DNA from: JADKBO01 sp965230345
Lineage (GTDB): Bacteria > Bacteroidota > Bacteroidia > Chitinophagales > Saprospiraceae
Assembly: GCA_965230345.1 (NCBI GenBank)
Contig: CBDDKR010000002.1
Span: 248,001 to 312,000, forward strand
Reading direction: 5' to 3'
DNA length: 64,000 nt
Shown here: positions 45,975 through 55,501 of the stretch, one piece after another
Layout of the letters: every line of letters begins with the position of its first letter
How positions within the stretch are numbered: the first letter of the stretch is position 1
Position numbers and translations under genes: made by a program
Notes under the pieces: generated by a model
Database searches by the model: none
What the model was told of the DNA's origin: nothing
The model's input: only the letters and a program-made list of their open reading frames with translations

Positions 45975-46514
45975 TCAGACCATTTTTGTCATCAGTATTT
46001 TATCGCAATAACTATTTTCAACCTTGAAAAAGTTACGAATTTTTCCACTAATTTTAAAACCCTTTTTCTTATACAAATTGACTCCTCTATGGTTGCTTTC
46101 AAAACTTTCCAACCAAACCAATTCCAGAATAGGATTATGCGAAGCCCATTCTAAAGCCATATCAAACAATGCAGATCCAAGACCCAATCCTCTCCAATTT
46201 GACAGCATACCAATTCCTAGAGAAGCTGTATGTCTCATCAATTCACTCGCATTTCCGTTGAGATCAATATTTCCAATAATTTGTCCTTCGTGTTTTGCAA
46301 CGATCAATACAGAGTTGTCTTCATCCATTAAAGACTGAACCCAACTTTTCTTCGATTCTAAGTCTAATACAAACTCGTCTTCATTTATCGGAATAAAGGG
46401 ACTGCTTGAAACATAGGTAGTAATGGTATGGATTAAATTGTCGAAATCGTCCATTTTAAACAAACTCAAATCCACTTCTTTGCCATTTTTAAGTGTTACT
46501 CGTCTGCTTTCCAT
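45975..46514 (-). CDS. GNAT-family N-acetyltransferase
   Basis: 179 residues. The acetyl-CoA-binding loop is in SLGIGMLSNWRGLGLGSALFD (RGLGLGSA fits R/Q-x-x-G-x-G/A); LVWLESFESNHRGVNLYKKKGFKISG gives the C-terminal half. The ESFESN...LYKKKGF form is typical of RimI/RimL-related acetyltransferases acting on amino groups of proteins or small molecules. The substrate cannot be told. It is in line with the transglutaminase-like gene downstream and starts 17 bases after the glucosaminidase gene ends. Confidence 0.85.
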   Translation of the reverse strand: MESRRVTLKNGKEVDLSLFKMDDFDNLIHTITTYVSSSPFIPINEDEFVLDLESKKSWVQSLMDEDNSVLIVAKHEGQIIGNIDLNGNASELMRHTASLGIGMLSNWRGLGLGSALFDMALEWASHNPILELVWLESFESNHRGVNLYKKKGFKISGKIRNFFKVENSYCDKILMTKMV

Positions 46515-46531
46515 TAAAAAGGAATTCGAGT

Positions 46532-47080
46532 TTACTTAATCTTGAGTGGGTTCTCCCATGAATCGTATTGAGCCAAATAATACTTCTCTATTTTACGGAT
46601 AAGCTTATCTGCATATTTAGGGTCAGTGGCATACCCACACTTTTTTAACCCATGAGCCCAACTCTTATAATCTGTTTTGTCCAAATTAAATAAAGTTTGA
46701 TAATGCTTAGTCATCACCAAAAAATTGGAATGATCAACATAAGACTCAAGTGCTGATCTATATGATCTAAAGCAAGAGTTAATCAACTTTCCATTTTTGT
46801 AGTCATCGTCTTTATGATAATATGTCTCTCCTACCCAGTAAGATTTGCATTTAATACCGAAATGATTATTGGCCTCCGTCGCTAACTTACTTTTTCCATG
46901 ATTTGACTCATGTAATCCTTGTGCTAACGTAATACTTGCGGGAATGCCCGTTCTGTACATCTCTGCAATTGCCAAATCTTTGTATCTATCCACATAGTCC
47001 CAAATCTCAGCTTCAGAAGAATTAGTAAAAGAACAATTCACAAGCACTACAAGTGCCAATACAAATCTAAAATACCTCAT
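46532..47080 (-). CDS. Secreted glucosaminidase (GH73, FlgJ/SagA-like)
   Basis: 182 residues with a signal peptide (1-18). GH73 marks: ASITLAQGLHESNHGKSKLA with the catalytic Glu, NHFGIKCKSYWVGETYYHKDD, then CFRSYRSALESYVDHSNFL and the final KKCGYATDPKYADKLIRKIEKY. It cleaves the N-acetylglucosaminyl-beta-1,4-N-acetylmuramic bonds of peptidoglycan, probably in the periplasm for wall remodelling. It is the first gene of a short minus-strand run. Confidence 0.9.
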   Translation of the reverse strand: MRYFRFVLALVVLVNCSFTNSSEAEIWDYVDRYKDLAIAEMYRTGIPASITLAQGLHESNHGKSKLATEANNHFGIKCKSYWVGETYYHKDDDYKNGKLINSCFRSYRSALESYVDHSNFLVMTKHYQTLFNLDKTDYKSWAHGLKKCGYATDPKYADKLIRKIEKYYLAQYDSWENPLKIK

Positions 47081-47140
47081 TAAACGATCCTTTTAATACT
47101 ATGTTTTCAAACAATGTGCCAAAAAACATATTAAATAATT

Positions 47141-47169
47141 TTGTAATATATAAAAATGCATTACCTTTG
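47141..47169 (+). promoter_or_regulatory. Bacteroidota promoter of the HYR/T9SS gene
   Basis: TTG at 47141-47143 and TACCTTTG at 47162-47169 (TAnnTTTG) with an 18-base gap. Transcription would start near 47174, leaving a 5' leader of about 90 bases before ATG 47266. Confidence 0.7.
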
Positions 47170-47265
47170 TCCTACCAATTTAGAGTTTATAAATGAAGTT
47201 AGGGGTCCCAGCCCAGAGACAGTAGAACCGTAAATTTTAACTAACTGATAATAAACTTTATTCCC

Positions 47266-50200
47266 ATGGTAAAACCGATCATGTGGTTGAGTTTTGTACT
47301 CAATCTTCTCATCACTCCATACGTGACAGCCAGTTCTGTCATGTACACTCATGTAGATAAAAAAAGTATCGAGGAAGGGTCTCATCCAACAGTAAACTTT
47401 GAGCATACTTCTAATCAAGCAATGGGATTAGATATCAATTGTATATCACCTGTTCCTACCATTTTCTTAGATCAAAACGGAACAGCAACCATCGATCCCA
47501 ACATGTTTGCTCTACCCTCTACTGATCCTGGATGTTCACCAATTACACTAGCGGTATTTCTTAATGGCAATCCTTTAAGTTTGGTAAGTTGCAACGATAT
47601 ACCTACCATGCCAAATGTAGAAATCAGGGCGGATGACAATTGCGGTAACATGGCTTCTTGTAACATTACATTAAACATACAAGACACGTTACCTCCTGTT
47701 ATGACATGTCCAAATGATACGGTATTGGTAACGCCTTCAAATCAATGTTTCTTAAATGTGGCATTGGATTCGGCTGCTTTTGATGAAAACTGTGTTTTTG
47801 ATTCTTTGTACAACTCATTTGAAAATGACAATGATATTCAAGCAGATTTTCCTGTAGGAACAACACCTATTACATTTTATGGAGAAGATATTTTCAACAA
47901 TGTAGATTCATGTACTTTTACTGTGACAATAAGGGATTTTAATGATCCTGTAATTACTTGTCCTGCTCCACCAACAAGTGTTTTTGATTGTAGGCACGAT
48001 GTACCTTTGCCTTTTAGTACAATCGAAGCCTTTAATAACTTTGGTGGTACGATAACAGATGCTTGTGACATCGATTCCTTATCATGGAATGTCAATGAAA
48101 CCATTGATCAATCTACTTGCCCAATTACAATTACTAGGTGGTACACCGTACAAGATGTTAATGGCAACATAGATAGTTGTTCTCATATTCTCCAATTAAA
48201 CGACGAGTTCTCTGATTTAATGGTTTCTCCATTAGCTGATATCGAAGTTGATGCGATTCAGGGAGAGTGCCATGCTTTGGTAAACTTTGTAGATCCTACG
48301 GTCAACAAATCATGTGGAGTTACCGTTTCTAGATACCCGTCTGGTAATCAATTTCCAGTTGATACTACAGAAGTCGTATGGACTATAGCAGGGTCATGTA
48401 GAGATACTGTTCGAATTACTCAAGATGTTATCGTTCTAGACACGGAAAATCCAAGTTTAACTTGTGAAACGGATAAAGACATAGCATTAACCAATTCTGA
48501 TAACAATGCTTTAGATAAAAACTCATTCATCATTGCAACCAATGATAATTGTGGTGTCGAGTTTACAGGTGTTCACAGAATGGATGGCGGTTGTTTACCA
48601 AACGACGATACTCCAGACAATGAAGTACAATTTTGTTGCTCGGATGTTGGTTCAGAAGTTATGGTGGTTGTAACAGCCAGAGACCATGCTGGTAACACCA
48701 ATTCTTGTATGGTATCTGTTCAGGTAAATGACAACTCTGCTCCTATAATTGTAGAAGGATTACCGGATATAACTGTAAGTTGTGAATACTTTATTGACTT
48801 GAATAATCTGGAAGAATTTGGAGAAATCCAATTAACGGAAATGGATCGTGAACCTATAGATATCATAGATCCTTTGTATGATGGAAGTGGAAGAGATGGA
48901 CTTGCAGGTGATAATTGCGCTAGTGAACTACTTACATTATCTTATACATTTGACGATCAAAGAGTAAACAATCAAGGTAAAATATTCAGATATGTTGAAG
49001 TCGTTGATACTTTTGGAAGATCAGTTATCGACGATCAAATGATCACTATTACGGATGTAGACCCTTTAACCATTGCGGATATTATGTTTCCTAATGACAC
49101 ATCCATTGTAGGTCCTTGTAATGCCAATTTGGAACCTGAAGTAACAGGTGAACCGATCATCATGAATGACGACATCTGTACCATGCCAGCATTTGAAAAA
49201 GAAGACTTAGTCTTTGATCATCCAAATGAAGGATGTAAAATGATTAAGAGAACTTGGACCGTTATCGATATGGCTCAATTCATCCCCAATACCAATACAG
49301 GAAGATGGACTGGTGTTCAATACATCACATTGCATAACAATAGTGCTCCTGTTATCCTATCAGGATGTAGAGATACAACATTCTGCGCATCTGCTGCAGA
49401 ATGTGAAAGTGTAAAGAGTCTGCATATCGTAGCTATGGACTCATGTATAGCAGCAGAAGATCTATTGTACCGTTATGAGGTTGACTTAAATAAAGACGGT
49501 ACCATCGATTACTCTGGTGACAATGACTCATTATCTGTTTTGTTCCCAGCTGGAAGCCATGAAGTACACTGGGAAGTCGAAGATCGATGCGGTAATATAA
49601 TGAGATGTTCACAAAATGTCTCTATGAGAGAATGTAAAGCTCCTACACCAATTTGTCATAATGGATTGTCTGTAGATTTAAACAATCTTCTCGAAGCAGA
49701 AATGTGGGCATCGGATTTCAACAACCACAGTTATGACAACTGTACTCCAAAGAATGACTTAATCTATTCTTTCTCTGAAGATGTTACAGATCAGCAAATC
49801 GTACTTGACTGCGACGACAAAGGGGACAAAATCCTAAAAATCTATGTTACTGATTTATTCGGTAATCAGTCTTTTTGTGTAACCCATGTTCTGGTTACCG
49901 ACAATATCAATCCTTGCCCTAAAGATGCTAATGAAATCTTTAGAGTAGGAGGAATTGTAGCCACAGAAGAAGATGTAACTATTGCCAACGCAGCGATAGA
50001 AATTACTGATGGATCAATGTCCAAGAAAGTGATGTCTAATAATTTCGGAGAATATATGTTTTATGAAATTGAAGGTGCCAATTCTTATCAAATACAAGCT
50101 TCTAAAAACAATGAATGTTTAGAAGGTATTTCAACCTTGGATTTGGTACTTATTCAAAGACACATTTTAGAGCTAGAAAAACTTAATTCTCCATATAAGC

Positions 50201-51171
50201 TCATCGCCGCAGATGTCAACGGATCAAATTCAATTACATCTTCTGATTTGGTAGAACTTAGAAAGCTTATTCTTGGAGTTCAAGAGAAACTGGCTCATAC
50301 AGAGTGTTGGAAATTCTTAGATCAGAATTATATTTTTGATGATAAAAGCAACCCATGGAACTATCCAGAAGATGCCCATCTCGCAGATCTATCTGTAGAT
50401 GAGTTGTCTTCCGATCTTGTTGCGATTAAAATCGGTGATGTAAACGGTAGTGTGAGCAATATTCATGATCCGAATTCATCTACTAGATCTGCAAACATTT
50501 TCCAAGTATTGTCAGAAGATGTATTATTCGAAGAAGGCGAGGAAATTAGAATTCCTGTAGTTGCTCAATCTGCAATTGATATGGTAGCATTACAAGCTAA
50601 TTTTAGTTTTGATACTGACGCTTTAGAATTTGTTGGAATAGAAAGTAAAACGTTGGATTTAAAACCTTCATTCCACCATCTTGATAAAACAGAAGAAGTT
50701 AGTAACTTAAGTATTGCATATTCCAATGTTCATGAGACATCAATTTCAAAAGAAGATGATTTGTTCGTTCTTAAGTTTATTGCAAAATCATCGAATAAAC
50801 TTTCTAATGTATTTACTGAAAATTCAAGCAGACTTCAAAGTGTTGCCTTCGATGAGCAATACCAAATGCATTATATCCAATATGATTTTGATGTAGAATA
50901 TTTGAAACCATTAACCCTAGGTACAGCTACTCCAAATCCATTTGTAGACGCAACAAACTTCAAGCTTTTTGTGGCCTACAAAATGCCTTTAGAAATCACC
51001 CTAGTAGATCCTTCAGGAAGACAGATTTATAGATCTTATGAAGAATATCTCCCAGGTGTACATTACATTGAAATTGGAGAAGACAAACTCAAAGATGTAA
51101 ATGGTGTGTTCTATTTCAATCTGTCTGGAGCTGAAATCTCAGAATCACGAAAACTGATACGTATTAGATAA
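47266..51171 (+). CDS. Giant secreted HYR-domain protein with dockerin-like, cohesin-like and T9SS domains
   Basis: 1301 residues. Signal peptide 1-22. Many Cys-containing beta modules follow; clear HYR-type repeats occur near 142-230 (PPVMTCPNDTVLVTP, VGTTPITFYGEDIFNNVDSCTFTV, then DPVITCPAPP). A small Ig/CNA-like module (about 885-950) precedes a dockerin-like pair (about 955-1005: STLDLVLIQRHIL and AADVNGSNSITSSDLVELRKLIL, calcium-loop Asp/Asn positions kept). A cohesin-like beta module follows (about 1080-1210: EIRIPVVAQSAIDMVALQANF). A T9SS sorting domain ends the protein (ATPNPFVDATNFKLF ... RKLIRIR). It is probably a surface adhesin or scaffold. Confidence 0.85.
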   Translation: MVKPIMWLSFVLNLLITPYVTASSVMYTHVDKKSIEEGSHPTVNFEHTSNQAMGLDINCISPVPTIFLDQNGTATIDPNMFALPSTDPGCSPITLAVFLNGNPLSLVSCNDIPTMPNVEIRADDNCGNMASCNITLNIQDTLPPVMTCPNDTVLVTPSNQCFLNVALDSAAFDENCVFDSLYNSFENDNDIQADFPVGTTPITFYGEDIFNNVDSCTFTVTIRDFNDPVITCPAPPTSVFDCRHDVPLPFSTIEAFNNFGGTITDACDIDSLSWNVNETIDQSTCPITITRWYTVQDVNGNIDSCSHILQLNDEFSDLMVSPLADIEVDAIQGECHALVNFVDPTVNKSCGVTVSRYPSGNQFPVDTTEVVWTIAGSCRDTVRITQDVIVLDTENPSLTCETDKDIALTNSDNNALDKNSFIIATNDNCGVEFTGVHRMDGGCLPNDDTPDNEVQFCCSDVGSEVMVVVTARDHAGNTNSCMVSVQVNDNSAPIIVEGLPDITVSCEYFIDLNNLEEFGEIQLTEMDREPIDIIDPLYDGSGRDGLAGDNCASELLTLSYTFDDQRVNNQGKIFRYVEVVDTFGRSVIDDQMITITDVDPLTIADIMFPNDTSIVGPCNANLEPEVTGEPIIMNDDICTMPAFEKEDLVFDHPNEGCKMIKRTWTVIDMAQFIPNTNTGRWTGVQYITLHNNSAPVILSGCRDTTFCASAAECESVKSLHIVAMDSCIAAEDLLYRYEVDLNKDGTIDYSGDNDSLSVLFPAGSHEVHWEVEDRCGNIMRCSQNVSMRECKAPTPICHNGLSVDLNNLLEAEMWASDFNNHSYDNCTPKNDLIYSFSEDVTDQQIVLDCDDKGDKILKIYVTDLFGNQSFCVTHVLVTDNINPCPKDANEIFRVGGIVATEEDVTIANAAIEITDGSMSKKVMSNNFGEYMFYEIEGANSYQIQASKNNECLEGISTLDLVLIQRHILELEKLNSPYKLIAADVNGSNSITSSDLVELRKLILGVQEKLAHTECWKFLDQNYIFDDKSNPWNYPEDAHLADLSVDELSSDLVAIKIGDVNGSVSNIHDPNSSTRSANIFQVLSEDVLFEEGEEIRIPVVAQSAIDMVALQANFSFDTDALEFVGIESKTLDLKPSFHHLDKTEEVSNLSIAYSNVHETSISKEDDLFVLKFIAKSSNKLSNVFTENSSRLQSVAFDEQYQMHYIQYDFDVEYLKPLTLGTATPNPFVDATNFKLFVAYKMPLEITLVDPSGRQIYRSYEEYLPGVHYIEIGEDKLKDVNGVFYFNLSGAEISESRKLIRIR

Positions 51172-51227
51172 TTATCCCCTATAAGACATGGTGTTTCTCA
51201 ACATCTAATGTCATTAATTATAATCCC

Positions 51228-51260
51228 AAAGGGAGTTGAAATATAGTTTCAACTCCCTTT
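51228..51260. terminator. Strong bidirectional intrinsic terminator
   Basis: A perfect 14-bp stem, AAAGGGAGTTGAAA (51228-51241) with TTTCAACTCCCTTT (51247-51260), loop TATAG, followed by further T. It lies between two convergent stops (51171 and 51262) and works for both strands. Confidence 0.9.
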
Positions 51261-51261
51261 T

Positions 51262-52134
51262 TTAATTTGTAATCTTTACATCAAAGAAGATAAATGGAGC
51301 AACATTGCGCACTCCATCAAGGGCCCCCAGAGAGAGTCTATAATCTCCCGCTACCAAGGTCTGCGGTACGACGTAATCAAAATCATAATTATAACTAAGT
51401 ACTGTGCTTTCATCAAAAGGGAATACTTTGTCTGTCGTAAATGTATTTCCCGAAGATAGATCGGTATAAGCTAAATAAAGCAGTCCATTTCCTCCATCGC
51501 TCAATGATCTATCGTCCGTAACAGTGCCTTCAAAATGAATTACTTCACCTTTTTTAACCGAGAATTCGGCACTTGACGGCATTGTCGAATTGATGATTGG
51601 AGGAATGGCATCAAGAGGATTTGTAATTTTTAACGAGTAATAGTTGGCGAAAGGGCTATCATTTCCCGCTTCATCAATTACTTGTATATGGAAATGGTAA
51701 TTTCCAGCAGTAACATTTTGCGGAACATTAAGTGTTTCCGACACCGATGTAGACGTACCTGTAACATCATTTATTTTTAACACGGTCCAATCCAACGTAA
51801 GGTTTTCAACTGTGGGCACAGCAACCGATGGTGCAACTCCTCCTCCATGTCCATGACAATCAAAATTATTATGAATATCTATTTTGTATTGAGATAAGGC
51901 TTCATTGTCAGTTAATAAAGCATCAAAAGCAAGCTCATCTCCACCTGCAAGTCGAAATACCTCTAACTCTTCAGTTCCGCAAATTTCATCCTTTCCTGGT
52001 TGAGGAGTAAAACTATTTATTGAAATGGATGGAGGATTCAGATCGACACTATCACTGCCGCAACCAACTATGAAAAATAGTGTTATAAAAAGTATAAAAG
52101 AGATCTTTGTGTTCAACATTCGTCTTAGTTTCAA
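51262..52134 (-). CDS. DUF4625 lipoprotein of the zinc regulon
   Basis: 290 residues. Signal peptide with lipobox (FFIVGCGSDS). Two DUF4625 beta-sandwich repeats (about 30-170 and 175-290), each with the PP.I......F...G..I.FDA/FEGTVTD pattern (LNPPSISINSFTPQPG and IPPIINSTMPSS). The first carries a HGHGGG stretch after DCHG, typical metal ligands. The role is unknown; the divergent Zur-like gene and the operator at 52186-52200 near its own -7 box (CAAATATA at 52162-52169 on the plus strand) suggest a periplasmic or surface metal-binding protein made in zinc shortage. Confidence 0.75.
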   Translation of the reverse strand: MKLRRMLNTKISFILFITLFFIVGCGSDSVDLNPPSISINSFTPQPGKDEICGTEELEVFRLAGGDELAFDALLTDNEALSQYKIDIHNNFDCHGHGGGVAPSVAVPTVENLTLDWTVLKINDVTGTSTSVSETLNVPQNVTAGNYHFHIQVIDEAGNDSPFANYYSLKITNPLDAIPPIINSTMPSSAEFSVKKGEVIHFEGTVTDDRSLSDGGNGLLYLAYTDLSSGNTFTTDKVFPFDESTVLSYNYDFDYVVPQTLVAGDYRLSLGALDGVRNVAPFIFFDVKITN

Positions 52135-52185
52135 TTATGGAATAATCTATTAATGCTAAGACAAATATAAAGTAAAATTTGCTAA

Positions 52186-52209
52186 TGCACCTAAGTTGCA
52201 TTATTTTTG
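52186..52209. promoter_or_regulatory. Zur-type operator between two divergent genes, overlapping both promoters
   Basis: TGCACCTAAGTTGCA at 52186-52200, inside ATGCA-N7-TGCAT. On the plus strand TTG 52179-52181 and TATTTTTG 52202-52209 (gap 20) make the promoter of the Zur-like gene, with the operator between them; on the minus strand the operator lies in the -33 area of the DUF4625 promoter. The -7 box ends 4 bases before ATG 52214. Confidence 0.75.
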
Positions 52210-52213
52210 CATC

Positions 52214-52591
52214 ATGGGAATAATTAGAAAAACAAAATCGCTCCAAGCCTTACTTGAGGCCTTCGATCAATCAGATAATGCCCTATCTGTAGTGGAATTG
52301 ATCAAAAGATTTCAAAAAGATATGAACAAAACTACGGTTTATAGAATATTAGAGCGACTAGAAGAAGACGGTATACTTCATTCCTTTGTAGGTAAAGATG
52401 GACTCAAATGGGTTGCCAAACAGCAGAACTCCAACTCTACTATTACCAATTGTCATCCACATTTTCAATGTCAGGAATGTGGAAAAACGGAATGTGTTAG
52501 TGCCGATATTTCTCTTCCTTCTATTCCTAATCACCGAGTTGATTCAGCTAACCTGATTCTAATTGGGCAATGCGAGGATTGTCTTTCCTAG
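52214..52591 (+). CDS. Fur-family (Zur-like) repressor
   Basis: 125 residues from ATG 52214; the ATG at 52196 lies inside the operator and is rejected. Winged-helix half with KTTVYRILERLEEDGILHSF and a metal-binding half with HPHFQCQECGKTEC and a closing CEDC. These Cys pairs hold structural zinc; His residues form the sensing site. Like the protein at 3737, but clearly different in sequence. Metal-loaded Zur would bind the TGCAA-N5-TTGCA boxes here and at 55527-55579 and switch off uptake genes. It precedes the TonB receptor by 36 bases. Confidence 0.9.
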   Translation: MGIIRKTKSLQALLEAFDQSDNALSVVELIKRFQKDMNKTTVYRILERLEEDGILHSFVGKDGLKWVAKQQNSNSTITNCHPHFQCQECGKTECVSADISLPSIPNHRVDSANLILIGQCEDCLS

Positions 52592-52627
52592 TACATTCCG
52601 CAGTCCTTACACAACCTTATTTTTTGA

Positions 52628-54994
52628 ATGAGACTATTTACTTTATTTCTTCTTATAGCTTCAAACTATATCCTCAATGGCCAAATAACAGGTATTGTAT
52701 TGGATGAAAATAACGAGCCTTTGCCTGGTGCAATCGTAAATCTTTTGCCCGACAGTATTCAGGTGACTACCGATTCGAATGGACGCTTTGTTTTTGAAAA
52801 ACATGGACGTAATTCTGATAAATTAGTAACTCACTATATTGGTTTTGTTACAGATACAACGGAAATTGATCTAATAGCAAAATCCTCTAATCTTTTTAAA
52901 ATTGTTTTAAAACCTGATAATGAAATTATAGAAACAATTGTGGTTTCAGAAGAACATGCCAAGCAAGAAGAAACATTGCAAACTGAACATTTACACCAAG
53001 ATTTTTTAGAGAAGAATTTGGAAGGGACATTTGCTCAATCTATTGAAAAAATTGCGGGCATCAGCGCTATTAATGTCGGTGTAGGAATAGCCAAACCAGT
53101 AATCCGAGGATTGTCTTCAAATCGCATCATTGTTAATCACCAAGGCATTAAACAAGAAGGTCAACAATGGGGAAGTGATCATGGATTGGAAATCGATCAA
53201 TTTGGTGTCGAAAGAGTTGAAATTATTAAGGGTCCAGGTTCGCTTCAATATGGTTCAGATGGGCTTGGTGGAGTAATAAATATAATGCCCAACAAACTAT
53301 TGCCTAGAAATAGTTTTAAAGGAAGTGTTTTAGGTATATACAAAAGTAATAATGACCATTGGGGAGGATCAGCAAAACTCGGATTCAATATTGATGACTG
53401 GTTTTTAAATGTGCGCTATTCTAAACAAAAATTTGCGGACTATAGTGTACCTAGCTCTTTGTTTAACTACAATGGATTTGAACTCCCTATAGTAAATAAT
53501 CGATTGAAAAATACGGCGGGAAATGAATCCAATATTGGTCTATCTGCAGGTGTGAGTAAGAGATGGGGAATTACACGATTACATTACAGTCATTACGCTT
53601 TAGAAGCTGGATTATTTAGTGGAGCTGTAGGTATTCCAAGATCTTATGCTTTAACGCACGACGGAAATTATAGAGATATTGATGTACCCAAACAGAAAGT
53701 CGATCACTTCAGACTTTCTCTGAACCAAACTTTTTTATTTGGTAAAAATCATTTAGTATTTGATATCGGAGTTCAACGAAATCTAAGACAAGAGTTTTCT
53801 CAACCAGAGTTTCATAGCATTCCGCTTTCACAATTAGATGATCCAAACGACAAGTTAGCCATTGAGCTCTTACTAGAAACATTCAGTTTTGCATCACATT
53901 ATGAATATCAAATTCGAGACAAGTGGAAAAACACGATTGGCTTTAGTTCACAATGGCAAAAAAACGTACGAAGTGGGTTTGAATACCTTCTTCCTGATTT
54001 TAAGACCTTTCGAGGAGGAATTTATTCGATAACAGAAAAGGAGATTACGCACAATTGGCTAATCAATGGAGGGCTTCGATTAGATGTAGGACGAAATGAT
54101 ACGGAATATCATCGTCAATATGTATGGGATAGTAATGAAAATATTATTGACTCCCTGATATCGGTTTCGACCAATGACTTGTTTTATAACTGGTCGGCAT
54201 CCATTGGAACTAATGTTTCTACCTTAGAAGGAAAGTGGATTTTTAAAGCAAATTTTGGCAAGAGTTTTCGAGTTCCACATCCTGCGGAAACAGTTTCAAA
54301 TGGAATTCACCACGGGACATTCCGTCACGAATTAGGGACACCTGATCTTAAGTCAGAACATGGATTCCAACTTGATCTTGGAGCCTACTGGAATTTTAAG
54401 AAATTATCAGGAAACCTCGCTTTGTATTTCAACTATTTTGATAATTACATCTACTTGGGACCAACTTTTCCTGCTAAGTTTTCTAAACTCCCCGAAGCAG
54501 GTCAAATTTTCCAATATAGACAGGATGATGCCATCTATTCTGGTTTTGAATTGCAATGGGATTGGGATGTGTTGCCGACAGTTTCATTACATCAAGCGGT
54601 TGATTTTGTTCAAAGTTATAATCCCAAGACAAAACTTGCATTGCCATTCACACCACAACCATCCATTAAAACAGATCTTAACTTTAGTCCGATAAAGAAA
54701 AGTTGGATTAAAGGTTCGTATATCGAAATATCTCATCAGTATCACTTTGCGGCAGTTGGAAGTTCTAGAATTGATCGTTCGGAGCAATCAACGCCTGCAT
54801 ATCAACTATGGGACATTGCTTTGGGTTCAGATATACCACTAGGGAAGCAAAAAATTGAGCTTAAAGGTCAAATTCAAAACTTATTCAATACTAAATATTT
54901 ATCGCATTTGAGTCGATATCGAATTATCAATATTCCAGAACAGGGAAGAAATTTTGTTTTGACTGTAAAGATATCGTTCGGAGGAAAACTTTAA
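52628..54994 (+). CDS. TonB-dependent receptor of the zinc regulon
   Basis: 788 residues. Signal peptide (ending LNGQ), carboxypeptidase-regulatory-like domain about 20-100, plug about 115-230 (ISAINVGVGIAKPVIRGLS, GQQWGSDHGLEIDQFGVERVEI and GPGSLQYGSDGLGGVINIM), then the barrel, ending FNTKYLSHLSRYR...NFVLTVKISF. The GQQWGSDHG loop, rich in acidic and His residues, is the type that I know from metal-ion (zinc/copper, ZnuD-like) receptors. It probably brings zinc or a zinc complex into the periplasm. Co-transcribed with the Zur-like gene. Confidence 0.85.
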   Translation: MRLFTLFLLIASNYILNGQITGIVLDENNEPLPGAIVNLLPDSIQVTTDSNGRFVFEKHGRNSDKLVTHYIGFVTDTTEIDLIAKSSNLFKIVLKPDNEIIETIVVSEEHAKQEETLQTEHLHQDFLEKNLEGTFAQSIEKIAGISAINVGVGIAKPVIRGLSSNRIIVNHQGIKQEGQQWGSDHGLEIDQFGVERVEIIKGPGSLQYGSDGLGGVINIMPNKLLPRNSFKGSVLGIYKSNNDHWGGSAKLGFNIDDWFLNVRYSKQKFADYSVPSSLFNYNGFELPIVNNRLKNTAGNESNIGLSAGVSKRWGITRLHYSHYALEAGLFSGAVGIPRSYALTHDGNYRDIDVPKQKVDHFRLSLNQTFLFGKNHLVFDIGVQRNLRQEFSQPEFHSIPLSQLDDPNDKLAIELLLETFSFASHYEYQIRDKWKNTIGFSSQWQKNVRSGFEYLLPDFKTFRGGIYSITEKEITHNWLINGGLRLDVGRNDTEYHRQYVWDSNENIIDSLISVSTNDLFYNWSASIGTNVSTLEGKWIFKANFGKSFRVPHPAETVSNGIHHGTFRHELGTPDLKSEHGFQLDLGAYWNFKKLSGNLALYFNYFDNYIYLGPTFPAKFSKLPEAGQIFQYRQDDAIYSGFELQWDWDVLPTVSLHQAVDFVQSYNPKTKLALPFTPQPSIKTDLNFSPIKKSWIKGSYIEISHQYHFAAVGSSRIDRSEQSTPAYQLWDIALGSDIPLGKQKIELKGQIQNLFNTKYLSHLSRYRIINIPEQGRNFVLTVKISFGGKL

Positions 54995-55045
54995 ATTAGA
55001 TTTAAGTGACTACTTCTGAGTCACTTAAATCCATTCTTTATTTTA

Positions 55046-55447
55046 CTACTGCAGACAAAATTCTACGTCAGCTGTAGATTTTTCGGCACAATCGTGATCA
55101 ACACAAGCTACAACTTCAAGATGGAAGCATGTTCCAGCAGGGTAGCTGCATAAGTCAACTTCTTGATCAAATTTAATTTCCTTGTCATGTTCGTGTGCAT
55201 CATAATCAATGATTTTATCGTTTACATCATCTTCTGTATGTAATACGATTTCGATTTCATGATTTTCTATAGATGCTTCAATATCTACATGTATATGTAC
55301 TTCTGCACAATCGGTTATGGTTTCTCCATTCATTGGTTCGTCAATCGTAATCTTGATTTTGTTGGTATCATCGTCATCATCACAACTTGTGAAAGTTAAC
55401 CCTAAGGCGATGAAGGCAAGGAAATAGTACAATCTAATGTTTTTCAT
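55046..55447 (-). CDS. Acidic, His/Cys-rich lipoprotein under Zur-type control
   Basis: 133 residues from the Met at 55447 (MKNIRLYYFL); a longer frame to 55513 adds an unlikely N-terminus. Lipobox LTFTSC followed by DDDDD. The mature protein is very acidic with many His (DYDAHEHDKEI, VHIHVDIEAS) and four or more Cys (DLCSYPAGTCFHL, CVDHDC), a likely metal binder; the repeat of beta strands recalls DUF4625-like sandwiches. The promoter (CAA 55529-55531 and CAAAGATA 55502-55509 on the plus strand, 19 bases apart) overlaps a Zur-type box, so it should be made in zinc shortage. Confidence 0.75.
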   Translation of the reverse strand: MKNIRLYYFLAFIALGLTFTSCDDDDDTNKIKITIDEPMNGETITDCAEVHIHVDIEASIENHEIEIVLHTEDDVNDKIIDYDAHEHDKEIKFDQEVDLCSYPAGTCFHLEVVACVDHDCAEKSTADVEFCLQ

Positions 55448-55501
55448 GTTTAAAATTTGTGTTTGTAAAAAAATCTCCCATGTAGCGGTAGTATTCGTTC
55501 G

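Noticed and set aside
52196..52213. Earlier ATG (52196) of the Zur-like gene
   Set aside because: It lies inside the operator and before the predicted transcription start; ATG 52214 gives the normal family length.
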